From positions 1,353,097 to 1,417,096 of the forward strand of contig NZ_KQ034007.1 in NCBI RefSeq assembly GCF_000970755.1: 64,000 nt of DNA, in the 5' to 3' direction. Below the pieces are notes generated by a model. The model worked only from the letters and a program-made list of their open reading frames with translations, made no database searches and was not told where the DNA came from. The stretch's first letter is position 1; every line of letters starts with the position of its first letter. Below, piece by piece: positions 34,183 through 42,174 of this stretch. This DNA comes from Lactobacillus kimbladii (GTDB lineage: Bacteria; Bacillota; Bacilli; Lactobacillales; Lactobacillaceae). The translations under genes and the position numbers were made by a program.

Positions 34183-34608
34183 TTAGTCTTCGACTTCGAT
34201 ACCCATGCTTCTAGCAGTACCTTCGATCATACGCATAGCAGCTTCGACATCAGCAGCGTTAAGGTCCTTCATCTTAGTTTCAGCAATTTCCTTAACTTGA
34301 TCCTTGGTTACCTTACCAACTTTCTTAGTATTAGGTTCACCGGATGCCTTGTCAATCTTAGCAGCTTGCTTCAAAAGCACTGGAGCTGGTGGAGTCTTAG
34401 TAACGAATTCAAATGAACGATCTTCGTATACTGTGATGACTACAGGAATAATCATGCCTTTTTGGTCAGCAGTTCTAGCATTGAAGTCCTTAGTAAAGCC
34501 AACAATGTTAATCCCAGCTTGACCTAAAGCTGGACCAACTGGGGGAGCGGGTGTTGCAGCACCAGCCGGTATTTGTAATTTAACAACATTTATAACTTTC
34601 TTTGCCAC
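34183..34608 (-). CDS. rplK: 50S ribosomal protein L11
   Basis: A 141-residue protein, exactly the family length when started at the GTG at 34608, which has AAGGAGG upstream. The blocks [21 protein letters not shown] (about 10-30) and [11 protein letters not shown] are diagnostic. The longer reading from 34671 would translate the leader. It binds the GTPase-associated rRNA and precedes rplA. Confidence 0.98.
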   Translation of the reverse strand: MAKKVINVVKLQIPAGAATPAPPVGPALGQAGINIVGFTKDFNARTADQKGMIIPVVITVYEDRSFEFVTKTPPAPVLLKQAAKIDKASGEPNTKKVGKVTKDQVKEIAETKMKDLNAADVEAAMRMIEGTARSMGIEVED

Positions 34609-34633
34609 GGTCAAAACCTCCTTGATTCCGTGC

Positions 34634-34671
34634 GTGGTTAAAATGGAAAAGTTACCTACTTTTCCTCCCAC
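34634..34671 (-). promoter_or_regulatory. Candidate L1-binding site in the rplK leader
   Basis: Minus-strand GTGGGA and CCAC (outer arms 34668-34671 and 34634-34637) enclose an 8-base stem (34645-34652 with 34658-34665) and an unpaired ATTTTAA. The common pattern GTGGGA-hairpin-TTRACCAC also occurs before rplA. Confidence 0.65.
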
Positions 34672-34691
34672 AATAATAAAAGTACTTTAAT

Positions 34692-34720
34692 ATATTATCA
34701 TTGAATTAGTAATTTTGCAA
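34692..34720 (-). promoter_or_regulatory. Promoter of rplK-rplA
   Basis: TTGCAA (34715-34720) and TAATAT (34692-34697) with a 17-base spacer. The expected transcript begins just before the L1-like site. Confidence 0.65.
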
Positions 34721-34734
34721 TAATTGACTTATTA

Positions 34735-35283
34735 CTAACTAATTTTCTTTACTTGATCATAATCAAGTTCAGTGGTTGTAGCACGGCCGAACATATCAAC
34801 AGACACAAATAATTTGTACTTATCTGGTTGAATTTCAGTAATTTTACCTTCAACGCCATTAAAGGCGCCGTCAATAATAGTGACAGTTTCTCCAACTTCA
34901 AAGTCAATTTGCGGTCTTTTAGCTGGTTCACCTTGTTGACGTAAGAGCCTGTTGACTTCTTCTTCTAAAAGTGGCGATGGCTTAGAACCACCCCCGTGTG
35001 AACCGACAAATCCTGTTACATTTGGTGTGTTCCGCACAACAAACCAACTTTCATCTGTCATCACCATTTCAACTAAAACATAACCAGGGAAGATTTTTTC
35101 TTCTACTTCTTTTTTCTTATTGTTAACTTTTTCAATTTTTTCCTGTTCAGGAACCATTACTCGAAAAATATAGTCTTGCATACCCATACTCTGTGCCCGC
35201 GACAATAAGTCAGATTTAACCTTGTCTTCATAACCGGAATAAGTATGAAGCACATACCATTGCTTTTTAGTAGTTTCTACCAT
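34735..35283 (-). CDS. nusG: Transcription elongation factor NusG
   Basis: A 182-residue factor. The NGN domain begins KQWYVLHTYSGYEDKVKSDL and contains the FPGYVLVEM strand (about 64-72) and TPNVTGFVG; the C-terminal KOW domain reads GETVTIIDGAFNGVEGKI (about 126-143). It follows rpmG-secE. A promoter and a terminator-like hairpin lie in its short leader. Confidence 0.97.
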   Translation of the reverse strand: MVETTKKQWYVLHTYSGYEDKVKSDLLSRAQSMGMQDYIFRVMVPEQEKIEKVNNKKKEVEEKIFPGYVLVEMVMTDESWFVVRNTPNVTGFVGSHGGGSKPSPLLEEEVNRLLRQQGEPAKRPQIDFEVGETVTIIDGAFNGVEGKITEIQPDKYKLFVSVDMFGRATTTELDYDQVKKIS

Positions 35284-35317
35284 TATTACGAATTCTCCTT
35301 ATATTTTTGGCAAACAA

Positions 35318-35344
35318 AAAAGCCTCTTGCGTTAGAGGGCTTTT
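35318..35344 (-). terminator. Terminator/attenuator in the nusG leader
   Basis: A hairpin (aaaagcc-tct 35318-35327 with agagggctttt 35334-35344, one bulged base) has a minus-strand TTTTTT tract and lies between secE and nusG, only about 10-15 bases after the expected start from the promoter at 35357. Confidence 0.7.
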
Positions 35345-35356
35345 CTAATTAAGGCA

Positions 35357-35365
35357 ATTATATCA
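35357..35365 (-). promoter_or_regulatory. Extended -10 promoter before nusG
   Basis: The minus strand reads TGATATAAT, a consensus extended -10 (TATAAT at 35357-35362), without a clear -35. It lies just after secE and upstream of the attenuator-like hairpin. Confidence 0.45.
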
Positions 35366-35385
35366 CAAATCAAACAGCTGCGCTA

Positions 35386-35556
35386 TTACATCACTATTTG
35401 TGTAACATTAGTAAATAGCAGATCAAGTAAACCTAAATACGCAGCAAACAAAATTGAGGAAACAATTACGATTGCAGTGTCGTGCCGGTTTTGTTTTGCT
35501 GTTGGCCAAGTAACCAACTTCATTTCCTCAACTACACTTTTAAAGAATTTAACCAT
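35386..35556 (-). CDS. secE: Preprotein translocase subunit SecE
   Basis: A 56-residue single-span membrane protein. The start MVKFFKSVVEEMKLVTWPT is the typical SecE cytoplasmic helix ending in TWP; one hydrophobic helix (about 28-52) follows. It starts three bases after rpmG and precedes nusG, the normal order. It stabilises SecY in the translocon. Confidence 0.95.
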   Translation of the reverse strand: MVKFFKSVVEEMKLVTWPTAKQNRHDTAIVIVSSILFAAYLGLLDLLFTNVTQIVM

Positions 35557-35559
35557 AAT

Positions 35560-35709
35560 TTACCTCGTTTCTTTATGTAACGTCATTTTACCGCAATGCT
35601 TACAAAATTTTTTCAATTCCAGTCGCTGAGTGCGATTCTTACTTGCAGCGATTGAGTAATTACGAGAGCCGCAAATGCTGCAGGCTAATGATGCTTTTTT
35701 CACTGCCAT
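35560..35709 (-). CDS. rpmG: 50S ribosomal protein L33
   Basis: A 49-residue zinc-ribbon version of L33. It has CSIC (about 10-13) and CKHC (about 36-39), the [13 protein letters not shown] core and the HKETR end. The presence of all four cysteines marks the zinc-containing (C+) paralogue. It is followed by secE. Confidence 0.95.
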   Translation of the reverse strand: MAVKKASLACSICGSRNYSIAASKNRTQRLELKKFCKHCGKMTLHKETR

Positions 35710-35731
35710 AATCTCACTTCCAAACTATTGT

Positions 35732-35760
35732 ATTTTAGCAAAAATGGCTAACTTAAGCAA
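35732..35760 (-). promoter_or_regulatory. Promoter of rpmG-secE
   Basis: TTGCTT (35755-35760), a 17-base spacer and TAAAAT (35732-35737) preceded by TTGC. It is 23 bases upstream of the rpmG start. Confidence 0.65.
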
Positions 35761-35803
35761 TTAATTTAATAATTACTTGTGAATTTTACTTATTACATAA
35801 CAA

Positions 35804-35837
35804 AAGCAGTTACTCTTTCAAGCAGCTGCTTAATAGT
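35804..35837 (-). terminator. Weak terminator candidate after the 72-residue gene
   Basis: On the minus strand AAGCAG and CTGCTTTTG can pair across a 16-base loop. The hairpin lies about 50-80 bases after the stop of the small gene at 35888 and is followed by a short T-rich stretch. Support is weak. Confidence 0.35.
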
Positions 35838-35887
35838 GGCCAAACAAATGCGTGACCACAGTGCGTAGAACATTGTATTAGTCGGAT

Positions 35888-36106
35888 TTACTTCTTAAGA
35901 TTTTCATTAACGAAGGATTCGATTTTATCGTCAGAGTCTTTCAGGAACGGAAGCATAGCTTCTTCCGTCTTGATGGTATCTCTACCATTCTTTTCCATAA
36001 AATAATCCCAAAGGGCATCTCTTACTGGAATATCTGAGTCACTCCAGTCAAAAACTTCTTTCATGTGACGATCTAACAATGCAGTCTTCATAACTTCATC
36101 TGCCAT
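35888..36106 (-). CDS. Small acidic protein of unknown function
   Basis: A 72-residue protein, acidic, probably helical, with no signal peptide or membrane segment. It has a good ribosome binding site (AGGAGG, about eight bases before ATG). The block around [20 protein letters not shown] and the tail [10 protein letters not shown] are the recognisable stretches; no family name can be given. It lies between the sigma factor gene and rpmG and is probably a separate short unit. Confidence 0.7.
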   Translation of the reverse strand: MADEVMKTALLDRHMKEVFDWSDSDIPVRDALWDYFMEKNGRDTIKTEEAMLPFLKDSDDKIESFVNENLKK

Positions 36107-36177
36107 CTTAACTACCTCCTAAAATTTATTCTACAACAACAATTATACCGCACTTTTTATAAGAGAACTATAAAAAA

Positions 36178-36753
36178 CTAATCGAGCAATGTTTGACGCA
36201 TTTTTTGCGCCAGACGCGAGCGTGCTCTTGATAAAGTTAATTTACTAATTTTTAATTTTTCGATAACATCTTTTTGTTTTACTATACCCAGGCCTATTAG
36301 CAATGCATTAGTCTCTAAAGTAGACAACTTGCCAGTTAAAATAGCAATATTTTCACTTAAAGGAATTTCTGGTATAGAAACAAATGATTTATTTAAAGGC
36401 AATAAATTGTTTTTCTTGGCTGTTTCTAGGGAAACTGATTGTTTTAACGCTTGCCTGCGATAGGCATTATCATATCTCACAAGTGAGCGTGCATGATTAA
36501 TCAGTCGTGTTTTAAAATAGCTGCCAAATTTTCCTTTATTTAAGTCAAAACTTTTCGCCGAAGCATGACAAATAATCATTGCATCCTGTTCCCAATCTTG
36601 GTTGTCATAATAGCGCACGTGATACATGCCTTTCACTTTGTTAATTAATGGCTTATAGCGAAAACATAAGTCTAATAAAGCTTCATCCTCACCATTTTTT
36701 ATTTGCCTAATAAGTTCCGCCTCACTTTTAATATTTATTCCAGTATTCTTCAT
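36178..36753 (-). CDS. SigH/ComX-like sigma-70 family factor
   Basis: A 191-residue sigma factor with region 2 (about 10-85; RYKPLINKVKGMYHVRYYDNQDWEQDAMIICHASAKSFDLNKGKFGSYF is the core with the promoter-melting helix) and a weak region 4 helix-turn-helix near the C-terminus (KQKDVIEKLKISKLTLSRARSRLAQKM). The position upstream of rpmG-secE-nusG matches sigH of Bacilli. In lactobacilli such proteins are the ComX relatives that activate competence genes, although competence is often lost. Confidence 0.85.
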   Translation of the reverse strand: MKNTGINIKSEAELIRQIKNGEDEALLDLCFRYKPLINKVKGMYHVRYYDNQDWEQDAMIICHASAKSFDLNKGKFGSYFKTRLINHARSLVRYDNAYRRQALKQSVSLETAKKNNLLPLNKSFVSIPEIPLSENIAILTGKLSTLETNALLIGLGIVKQKDVIEKLKISKLTLSRARSRLAQKMRQTLLD

Positions 36754-36932
36754 TTCATTGCTCCTATTTAAATTTTTATTGAAGAATACAGTAACTAACT
36801 AAGCCCAAAAATCGAACCTAAGTTCAAACTCAGCAACTACTTTTTACTGTTAGCTCGGCTGCAACAAAAAACCAAATTTGTTGAAAGCGCATTAAATAAA
36901 AAAGAGAATATTACTTTATTTGACCATAAAAA

Positions 36933-36956
36933 TACACTCTGATTAATCAGAGTGTA
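36933..36956. terminator. Terminator after rlmB
   Basis: A 24-base perfect palindrome (TACACTCTG arms) lies a few bases after the rlmB stop codon, with AT-rich tracts on both sides. The rest of 36754-36963 shows no gene. Confidence 0.7.
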
Positions 36957-36963
36957 AGTAAAA

Positions 36964-37719
36964 CTATTTAAGAGGATTGCGGCTGTTAAGCATCTGATAA
37001 AGCAAAACGCCTGTCGCAACACTAGCATTCAGTGATTGCACATGACCCACCATAGGTAAAGTCAGCATTTGGTCCATCTGCTCTTTAAGAAGGCGTGAAA
37101 TTCCTTTGCCTTCATTGCCGATTACCAAAACAGTTTTGCCATTACTGTTCCACTGTCGATAATCTGTACCTTTCATATCAGTACCAAAAAGCCAATAGCC
37201 CCGTTTTTTCAATATCTTCGCAGTTTGCACCAGATTATTTACCCTGGCTACTGGCACGTAATCAATTGCTCCAGTTGAAGTTTTAGCTACAACAGAAGTC
37301 AATCCGGTAGCACGTCTTTTAGGAATAATAATGCCATCGACTCCAGTAGCATCTGCTGTTCTCAAAATGGAGCCCAAATTATGAGGATCTTCAATTGAAT
37401 CAAGCATCAGTAAAAACGGTTCGTGATTGCTGCGGTCAAATTGATCGAGCAGTTGATCCAGATCGGCATATTCAAAACTAGCTACCGTTAATACCAAACC
37501 TTGATGATTCTCACCCTGCACCAGTCTATCCAACTTATTTTTGGGTACCGTTTGGACAATTAACCCCTTCTGCTTAGCTAAGGTAAATACCTGATTGGCA
37601 AAATTTTCTTTAATGCCCTGCTGTAAAAATATTTTGTTGATATGATCGGCATCTTGAGTTTTTAAATAATCCAGGCCTGCATGCCTGCCAAAAACAAAGT
37701 CTTTGTCACTTGAAGTCAT
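36964..37719 (-). CDS. rlmB: 23S rRNA (guanosine-2251-2'-O)-methyltransferase RlmB
   Basis: A 251-residue SPOUT-family methyltransferase. It has the N-terminal substrate-binding domain (FGRHAGLDYLK) and the SPOUT domain with LDSIEDPHNLGSILRTADATG (about 106-126), VIGNEGKGIS (about 196-205) and SLNASVATGVLLYQ. Such proteins methylate G2251 in the 23S rRNA or related positions. It overlaps mrnC by 14 bases. Confidence 0.92.
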   Translation of the reverse strand: MTSSDKDFVFGRHAGLDYLKTQDADHINKIFLQQGIKENFANQVFTLAKQKGLIVQTVPKNKLDRLVQGENHQGLVLTVASFEYADLDQLLDQFDRSNHEPFLLMLDSIEDPHNLGSILRTADATGVDGIIIPKRRATGLTSVVAKTSTGAIDYVPVARVNNLVQTAKILKKRGYWLFGTDMKGTDYRQWNSNGKTVLVIGNEGKGISRLLKEQMDQMLTLPMVGHVQSLNASVATGVLLYQMLNSRNPLK

Positions 37720-38149
37720 ATTCCTCTATGCCCCCATTTTCAATAGTTTTAATACACCATTCGGTCAGCTGCTCTATACGATCTTTTTTGTTCAAGAGTT
37801 CTAAGTAACCCCAAACAGCTTCAAAACCTGTGGATAATTGATAAGTAGCTAAACTGGTATTTTTTGCTTTAGTATAGGTTTTCGAATTTCGACCGCGATG
37901 AAAAGTCGCCACTTCACCTTCAGTAAGCAAATTATCTTCCTGAAGTTTGGTGATTAACGCAGCCTGTGCTTTGGCAGATACGTAATGAGTAGCTCTTCTT
38001 TGCAAGACTTGAGGTTTAACAATGCCACATTTAATTAAATGCCTCCTAATAAAGATTTCGTAAACTGCATCCCCCAGATAAGCTAATGTTTGCCCATTTA
38101 GAGTATCCGGATTAACTTCATTTTCTATCATTTTTTTAGTTTGATTCAC
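37706..38149 (-). CDS. mrnC: Mini-ribonuclease III
   Basis: A dimeric RNase III-like enzyme without dsRNA-binding domain that matures 23S rRNA in Bacilli; 147 residues. The catalytic block LAYLGDAVYEIFIRRHLI (about 21-38) and the RGRNSK motif are present. I choose the GTG at 38149, whose AAGGTGG site lies five bases upstream; 11 residues more would be added from 38182. The start region is itself a leftover of the cysS 3' end (38144-38227): the ancestral cysS stop overlapped the mrnC start. Confidence 0.93.
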   Translation of the reverse strand: MNQTKKMIENEVNPDTLNGQTLAYLGDAVYEIFIRRHLIKCGIVKPQVLQRRATHYVSAKAQAALITKLQEDNLLTEGEVATFHRGRNSKTYTKAKNTSLATYQLSTGFEAVWGYLELLNKKDRIEQLTEWCIKTIENGGIEEYDFK

Positions 38150-38227
38150 GTAACCACCTTGTTTCTTGTGGTGTATCTTCAACTGTAATTACCCATTTGC
38201 TTGAGTTCCATCACGTAGAGCACCATG
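38144..38227 (-). pseudogene. Decayed duplicate of the cysS 3' end
   Basis: This stretch matches the last 70-85 bases of cysS (39004-39090) at about 90 percent over the first 70 bases, with two single-base insertions and about four substitutions. It encodes [11 protein letters not shown] and [17 protein letters not shown] in broken frames. It keeps the ancestral ending RESN-stop, overlapping the mrnC GTG, while the intact cysS now ends RE-stop. The toxin-antitoxin genes lie between the two copies. Confidence 0.85.
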
Positions 38228-38238
38228 ATTTTTTTAAA

Positions 38239-38601
38239 TTAATTTTTGAGTCTATTGTTTTTATATTTTACCGAGCTATCAAGTCCATTAAATAACTTTG
38301 AATGGCTACCGACTCTCAATCCAACTACAATTAACTTATTTTCTACAATTCTATATATTACAACAACATCATTACTTTCAACAGGTGACTTCCCTTTTTC
38401 AGGAGTTCGAACATGAAAATCACGATAACCCTCTAAGCGACCAGTTAAAGCATGATCCATAAATTCAGCTGGTAATTGCTGATTTTCGCAAAGTAAATCA
38501 ATGTCAGCCATCACATCATCAATTATTGTTTTATCAATACGAGCTAGTTCTTTTAAATCTTTTTGAAAATCTTTTCTAGGAATAAATCTTAGTCTTTTCA
38601 T
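38239..38601 (-). CDS. YafQ-type mRNA interferase toxin
   Basis: A 120-residue RelE/YafQ-family toxin that would cleave mRNA at the ribosome. The YafQ pattern is seen in LPAEFMDHALTGRLEGYRDFHVRTP (about 43-67), VVVIYRI (about 78-84) and VGLRVGSHSKLF (about 92-103) with the conserved catalytic histidines. The tail SSVKYKNNRLKN is extra. Its ATG overlaps the antitoxin stop (ATGA), the usual design for a co-translated module. Confidence 0.88.
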   Translation of the reverse strand: MKRLRFIPRKDFQKDLKELARIDKTIIDDVMADIDLLCENQQLPAEFMDHALTGRLEGYRDFHVRTPEKGKSPVESNDVVVIYRIVENKLIVVGLRVGSHSKLFNGLDSSVKYKNNRLKN

Positions 38602-38894
38602 CTCTTAAATTGTTGCCAAAATTCTGTCCAGTTATCCTTATCTATTACAGGATCATTGTCATTCAGTACACCTAATTCAATTAACTTGTCCCTTGCTACA
38701 GCGTGATCCGTAGTTCCCTCTTTGGTCTTAGCAAATAATTCCAAATATTCATATTTTTCCAACTTTTTAGTTGAAATAACAGCAACTGCACGATTTTTTG
38801 GTCGGGTAATGTAAATTGTATCATCATTATCATTTACAAGATCCAAGCAAGATTTAATATTATTTCTAAAATAAGTTTGATTCAGTGTTTCCAT
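38598..38894 (-). CDS. Phd/YefM-type antitoxin
   Basis: A 98-residue antitoxin from the ATG at 38894 (METLNQTYFRNNI). The N-terminal DNA-binding part with the block DTIYITRPKNRAVAVISTKKLEKYEYLE (about 25-52) is the YefM/Phd pattern. The C-terminal half should wrap the toxin. YafQ toxins are usually paired with DinJ-type antitoxins, so the Phd/YefM partner is a mixed pairing. It overlaps the toxin start by four bases. Confidence 0.88.
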   Translation of the reverse strand: METLNQTYFRNNIKSCLDLVNDNDDTIYITRPKNRAVAVISTKKLEKYEYLELFAKTKEGTTDHAVARDKLIELGVLNDNDPVIDKDNWTEFWQQFKR

Positions 38895-38914
38895 ATATCT
38901 CACCATCACTTTCA

Positions 38915-38948
38915 ACTATAAAAAGTGTACACTATTATGTACACTTTT
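38915..38948 (-). promoter_or_regulatory. Promoter and operator of the toxin-antitoxin module
   Basis: Two TGTACA cores (38926-38931 and 38938-38943) have centres exactly 12 bases apart inside an inverted repeat (aaaagtgta 38921-38929, tacactttt 38940-38948). The -35-like TGTACA (38938-38943), 17-base spacer and TATAGT -10 (38915-38920) overlap it. YefM-YoeB operators of E. coli use TGTACA cores with the same 12-base spacing. Confidence 0.75.
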
Positions 38949-39000
38949 CCCAGCTTAATGATTCATTGTTATCAAATTAAATCATGCATTTAAATAAATC

Positions 39001-40425
39001 TTATTCACGTAACCACCTTGTTCCTTGTGGTGTATCTTCTACTGTAATACCCATTTGTTTGAGTTCATCCCGCAACGCATCGCTTTGAGCCCAGTCCTTG
39101 TTTTTACGCGCCTCTTCGCGCTTTTTGATCAGCTCTTGGACCTTTGTGTCGTCGCTTTTATTATTAACATTAATTAATTTTTGAACATCTATTCCAAAAA
39201 TAGTTAACCATTTCGTTAATAATTCTGCAGAATGGTTAAGAGCATCTTTATCAGCATTTTCGGCATTAATATTAGCATTAATTTCCGGTAATAAATCATA
39301 AATGGCGGTTAAAGCGTTCTGAACATTAAAGTCATCATCCATAGCACTAATAAATTTATGCTGAGTGTCTTGAATTTTATTGACTAAAATTTCTGACTTT
39401 TTGCTTGTTGAACCATCTTTAAGGCGATATTCAAGATTGTTAAGAGTATTCTTAAATCGCTGTAAAATAATTTGAGCTTGTTTTAAATTATCTGTCGCAT
39501 AATTAATTTGCCTGCGATATTGCACACTGGCCATAAAGAAGCGCAACACTTGTGGATCAACTTCTTTTAGCAAATCATGCACAGTTACAAAATTATGCAG
39601 TGACTTAGACATTTTTTCAGCATCTGCTCCAACTGTAACAAAACCATTATGCATCCAGTAATGGACAAAGGTTTTACCATTTGCTGCTTCACTTTGAGCA
39701 ATTTCATTTTCATGATGAGGAAATTCCAAATCTTGACCACCACCATGAATATCAATTGTTTCGCCTAAATATTTTGTAGCCATAACTGAACATTCGATAT
39801 GCCAACCGGGACGGCCCTTGCCCCAAGGAGAACCCCAAGCTATTTCATCAGGTTCCTTTTGTTTTTTCCATAAAGCGAAATCTATTGGGTCTTCTTTACG
39901 CTTTTGTTCTTCTTCATTAACATGCTCAGAAGCACCCTCTTCAAGCTCTGCAATATTTTGGCTACTAAGGGCGCCATAATGCTTAAATTTTCTGGTATGA
40001 AAATAAACATCCCCATCTGACTCATAAGCATAACCGTTAGCAATCAGTTTCTTAACAAAAGCGATAATTGCTGTGATTTCGTGAGTTGCCCGTGGATTAA
40101 GTGTTGCCGGCTCAACATTTAAGGCTGCAATATCTTCACGATATGCTTTAATGTAGCGCTGAGCTAATTCAGGTACCGTAACATTTTCAGCTTTAGCTTC
40201 AGCGATCATTTTATCGTCTACATCAGTAAAATTAGACACAAAATTTACCTTAAAACCCCGGAATTCCAAATAGCGTCTGATGGTATCAAATGCAATGACG
40301 CTCCTGGCATTACCAATGTGAATGTAATTATATACTGTTGGTCCACAAACATACATTGTTACCTGACCTGGGGTGATCGGCTTAAATTCCTCTTTAGTAT
40401 TAGTTAAAGTGTTGTAAATTTTCAC
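39001..40425 (-). CDS. cysS: Cysteinyl-tRNA synthetase
   Basis: A 474-residue class I synthetase. It has [11 protein letters not shown] (the HIGH motif, about 30-38), the zinc-site residues [19 protein letters not shown] and [20 protein letters not shown], and [10 protein letters not shown] (KMSKS, about 269-278). The C-terminal sequence ends in RE. Its 3' end is duplicated in decayed form next to mrnC. Confidence 0.98.
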   Translation of the reverse strand: MKIYNTLTNTKEEFKPITPGQVTMYVCGPTVYNYIHIGNARSVIAFDTIRRYLEFRGFKVNFVSNFTDVDDKMIAEAKAENVTVPELAQRYIKAYREDIAALNVEPATLNPRATHEITAIIAFVKKLIANGYAYESDGDVYFHTRKFKHYGALSSQNIAELEEGASEHVNEEEQKRKEDPIDFALWKKQKEPDEIAWGSPWGKGRPGWHIECSVMATKYLGETIDIHGGGQDLEFPHHENEIAQSEAANGKTFVHYWMHNGFVTVGADAEKMSKSLHNFVTVHDLLKEVDPQVLRFFMASVQYRRQINYATDNLKQAQIILQRFKNTLNNLEYRLKDGSTSKKSEILVNKIQDTQHKFISAMDDDFNVQNALTAIYDLLPEINANINAENADKDALNHSAELLTKWLTIFGIDVQKLINVNNKSDDTKVQELIKKREEARKNKDWAQSDALRDELKQMGITVEDTPQGTRWLRE

Positions 40426-40549
40426 TGTGGCTAACTGACCTTTCCAAACTCTATATCTTAATTTTACCAGAAATCGTAAGCAATTTTTTTAACTAAAAGT
40501 TTACTATCTTGCTTTTTTGCTATAATCTGATTTTGTTTAACTGCAAGTT

Positions 40550-40596
40550 AAAACAGCGTATTACTCTCATTTAATAATAGAATAATACGCTGTTTT
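40550..40596 (-). terminator. Terminator between gltX and cysS
   Basis: A 14-base stem (40550-40563 with 40583-40596) with a 19-base AT-rich loop lies just after the gltX stop codon. A and T tracts flank it on both sides. No T-box leader was seen before cysS or gltX. Confidence 0.75.
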
Positions 40597-40601
40597 GATA
40601 A

Positions 40602-42101
40602 CTATAAGCCGTTTTCACTCATTTGCTTCAGAGTTAAATCTAAATGTTCTAACACCCGTTTTTTGCCTAACAGCTCCATAGCTTCACCAATTCCTGGTCC
40701 CACCATTGACCTGGTAGTAGCAATTCTTATTGGCATAAACAAGCGTCTACCCTTAATTCCCGTTGCCTTGCGAGTTGCTTGTACAGCATTCATTATTTGA
40801 GGAGCAGTAAACCGTGGAATTAAATTAATTTGCTTTTTAAATTCCTCAATTACTGGTCTGGCCTCATCTTGACGAATTTCTGCAATTTCTTTTTCACTTA
40901 AATCCTTAGGAGCATTAAAGAAAATTTTTGCCAAGTCAACAATTTGCCTGGTATAAGACATTTGTACAGAATAAATGTTAACTAATTGTCTGACCCACTC
41001 CAATTTTTCTGGATTAGGATCTTTTTCAACCAAATTTGCTTCCTGCAAATTGTTTAGTGCTAAGTCTAAAAGCGTATCACGATCGGCCTTTTTAATATAC
41101 TGGTTGTTAATCCACTCCAACTTTTTTTGATCAAAAGCTGCTGGGGAATTTGACAGACGTGAAGGATCAAACTGCTTGATCAATTCACGCTGGCTGAAAA
41201 TCTCGCTTTCACCAACTGGAGACCAGCCTAATAATGTAATAAAGTTAAACATTGCATCAGGTAGATAACCAAGATCTCTGTATTGCTCAATGAATTGTAA
41301 AACAGATTCATCACGCTTTGAAAGTTTTTTACCAGTTTCCGAATTAATAATTAAAGTCATGTGACCAAATTTTGGCGGCTCCCAGCCTAGAGCCTCATAA
41401 ACTGCTAATTGCTTAGGCGTGTTTGAAACGTGATCATCTCCACGCAAAACGTGAGTAATTTTCATCAGGTGATCATCAATTACCACTGCAAAATTGTAAG
41501 TAGGCATGCCATCACGTTTTTGAATGACAAAATCGCCACCGATGGTATCAGATTCGAAACTAAGATGTCCCTTAACAATATCATCCCAAGAATATGTTTC
41601 CATTTCGGGAATATGGATACGAACAACAGGTTTTAAGCCCTTTGCCTTTGCCTGCTCTTGCTTTTCAGCAATCTCATCTGCCGTCATTCCTTCATATTCG
41701 TATGTGTAGTGAGGTGCAATGCCCATTGCCCGTTGTTCTTCACGCTGTTCTTCTAATTCTTCCTCAGTTTTATAAGAGTAATAAGCTTTACCCTCGGCAA
41801 CCAGCTGCTTAATGTATTTATTATAAATGTCTTTTCTTTCAGACTGGCGATACGGGCCATAATCTCCACCCTTATCAGGTCCTTCATCCCAATCAATACC
41901 AAGCCAGTGCAGGTTTTCCATTTGCGACTCTGAGCCACCTGCAACGTTACGCTTCTGGTCAGTATCCTCAATTCTTAAGACAAAAGTGCCCTTGTTATGA
42001 CGCGCAAATAAATAATTAAATAGCGCTGTTCGTGCATTACCAATGTGTAGGTGCCCTGTTGGACTCGGGGCATACCTTACCCGAATTTTTTGTTTAACCA
42101 A
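40602..42101 (-). CDS. gltX: Glutamyl-tRNA synthetase
   Basis: A 499-residue class I synthetase. It has [18 protein letters not shown] (HIGH motif, about 11-28), [13 protein letters not shown] in the insert region and KLSKRDES (about 257-264, KMSKS type). The length and motifs fit a non-discriminating bacterial enzyme that also charges tRNA-Gln in bacteria lacking GlnRS, which is an inference from Firmicutes in general. Confidence 0.97.
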   Translation of the reverse strand: MVKQKIRVRYAPSPTGHLHIGNARTALFNYLFARHNKGTFVLRIEDTDQKRNVAGGSESQMENLHWLGIDWDEGPDKGGDYGPYRQSERKDIYNKYIKQLVAEGKAYYSYKTEEELEEQREEQRAMGIAPHYTYEYEGMTADEIAEKQEQAKAKGLKPVVRIHIPEMETYSWDDIVKGHLSFESDTIGGDFVIQKRDGMPTYNFAVVIDDHLMKITHVLRGDDHVSNTPKQLAVYEALGWEPPKFGHMTLIINSETGKKLSKRDESVLQFIEQYRDLGYLPDAMFNFITLLGWSPVGESEIFSQRELIKQFDPSRLSNSPAAFDQKKLEWINNQYIKKADRDTLLDLALNNLQEANLVEKDPNPEKLEWVRQLVNIYSVQMSYTRQIVDLAKIFFNAPKDLSEKEIAEIRQDEARPVIEEFKKQINLIPRFTAPQIMNAVQATRKATGIKGRRLFMPIRIATTRSMVGPGIGEAMELLGKKRVLEHLDLTLKQMSENGL

Positions 42102-42174
42102 AATTTATGCCTCTTTCAAAAGTAAATATAAACAATTTAAGTTTACCCGTAATAGATAAAAAGTTCAATGTTCG

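Noticed and set aside
40426-40601. Possible T-box leader before cysS
   Set aside because: Only a plain terminator hairpin is seen; no T-box sequence or specifier region was found.
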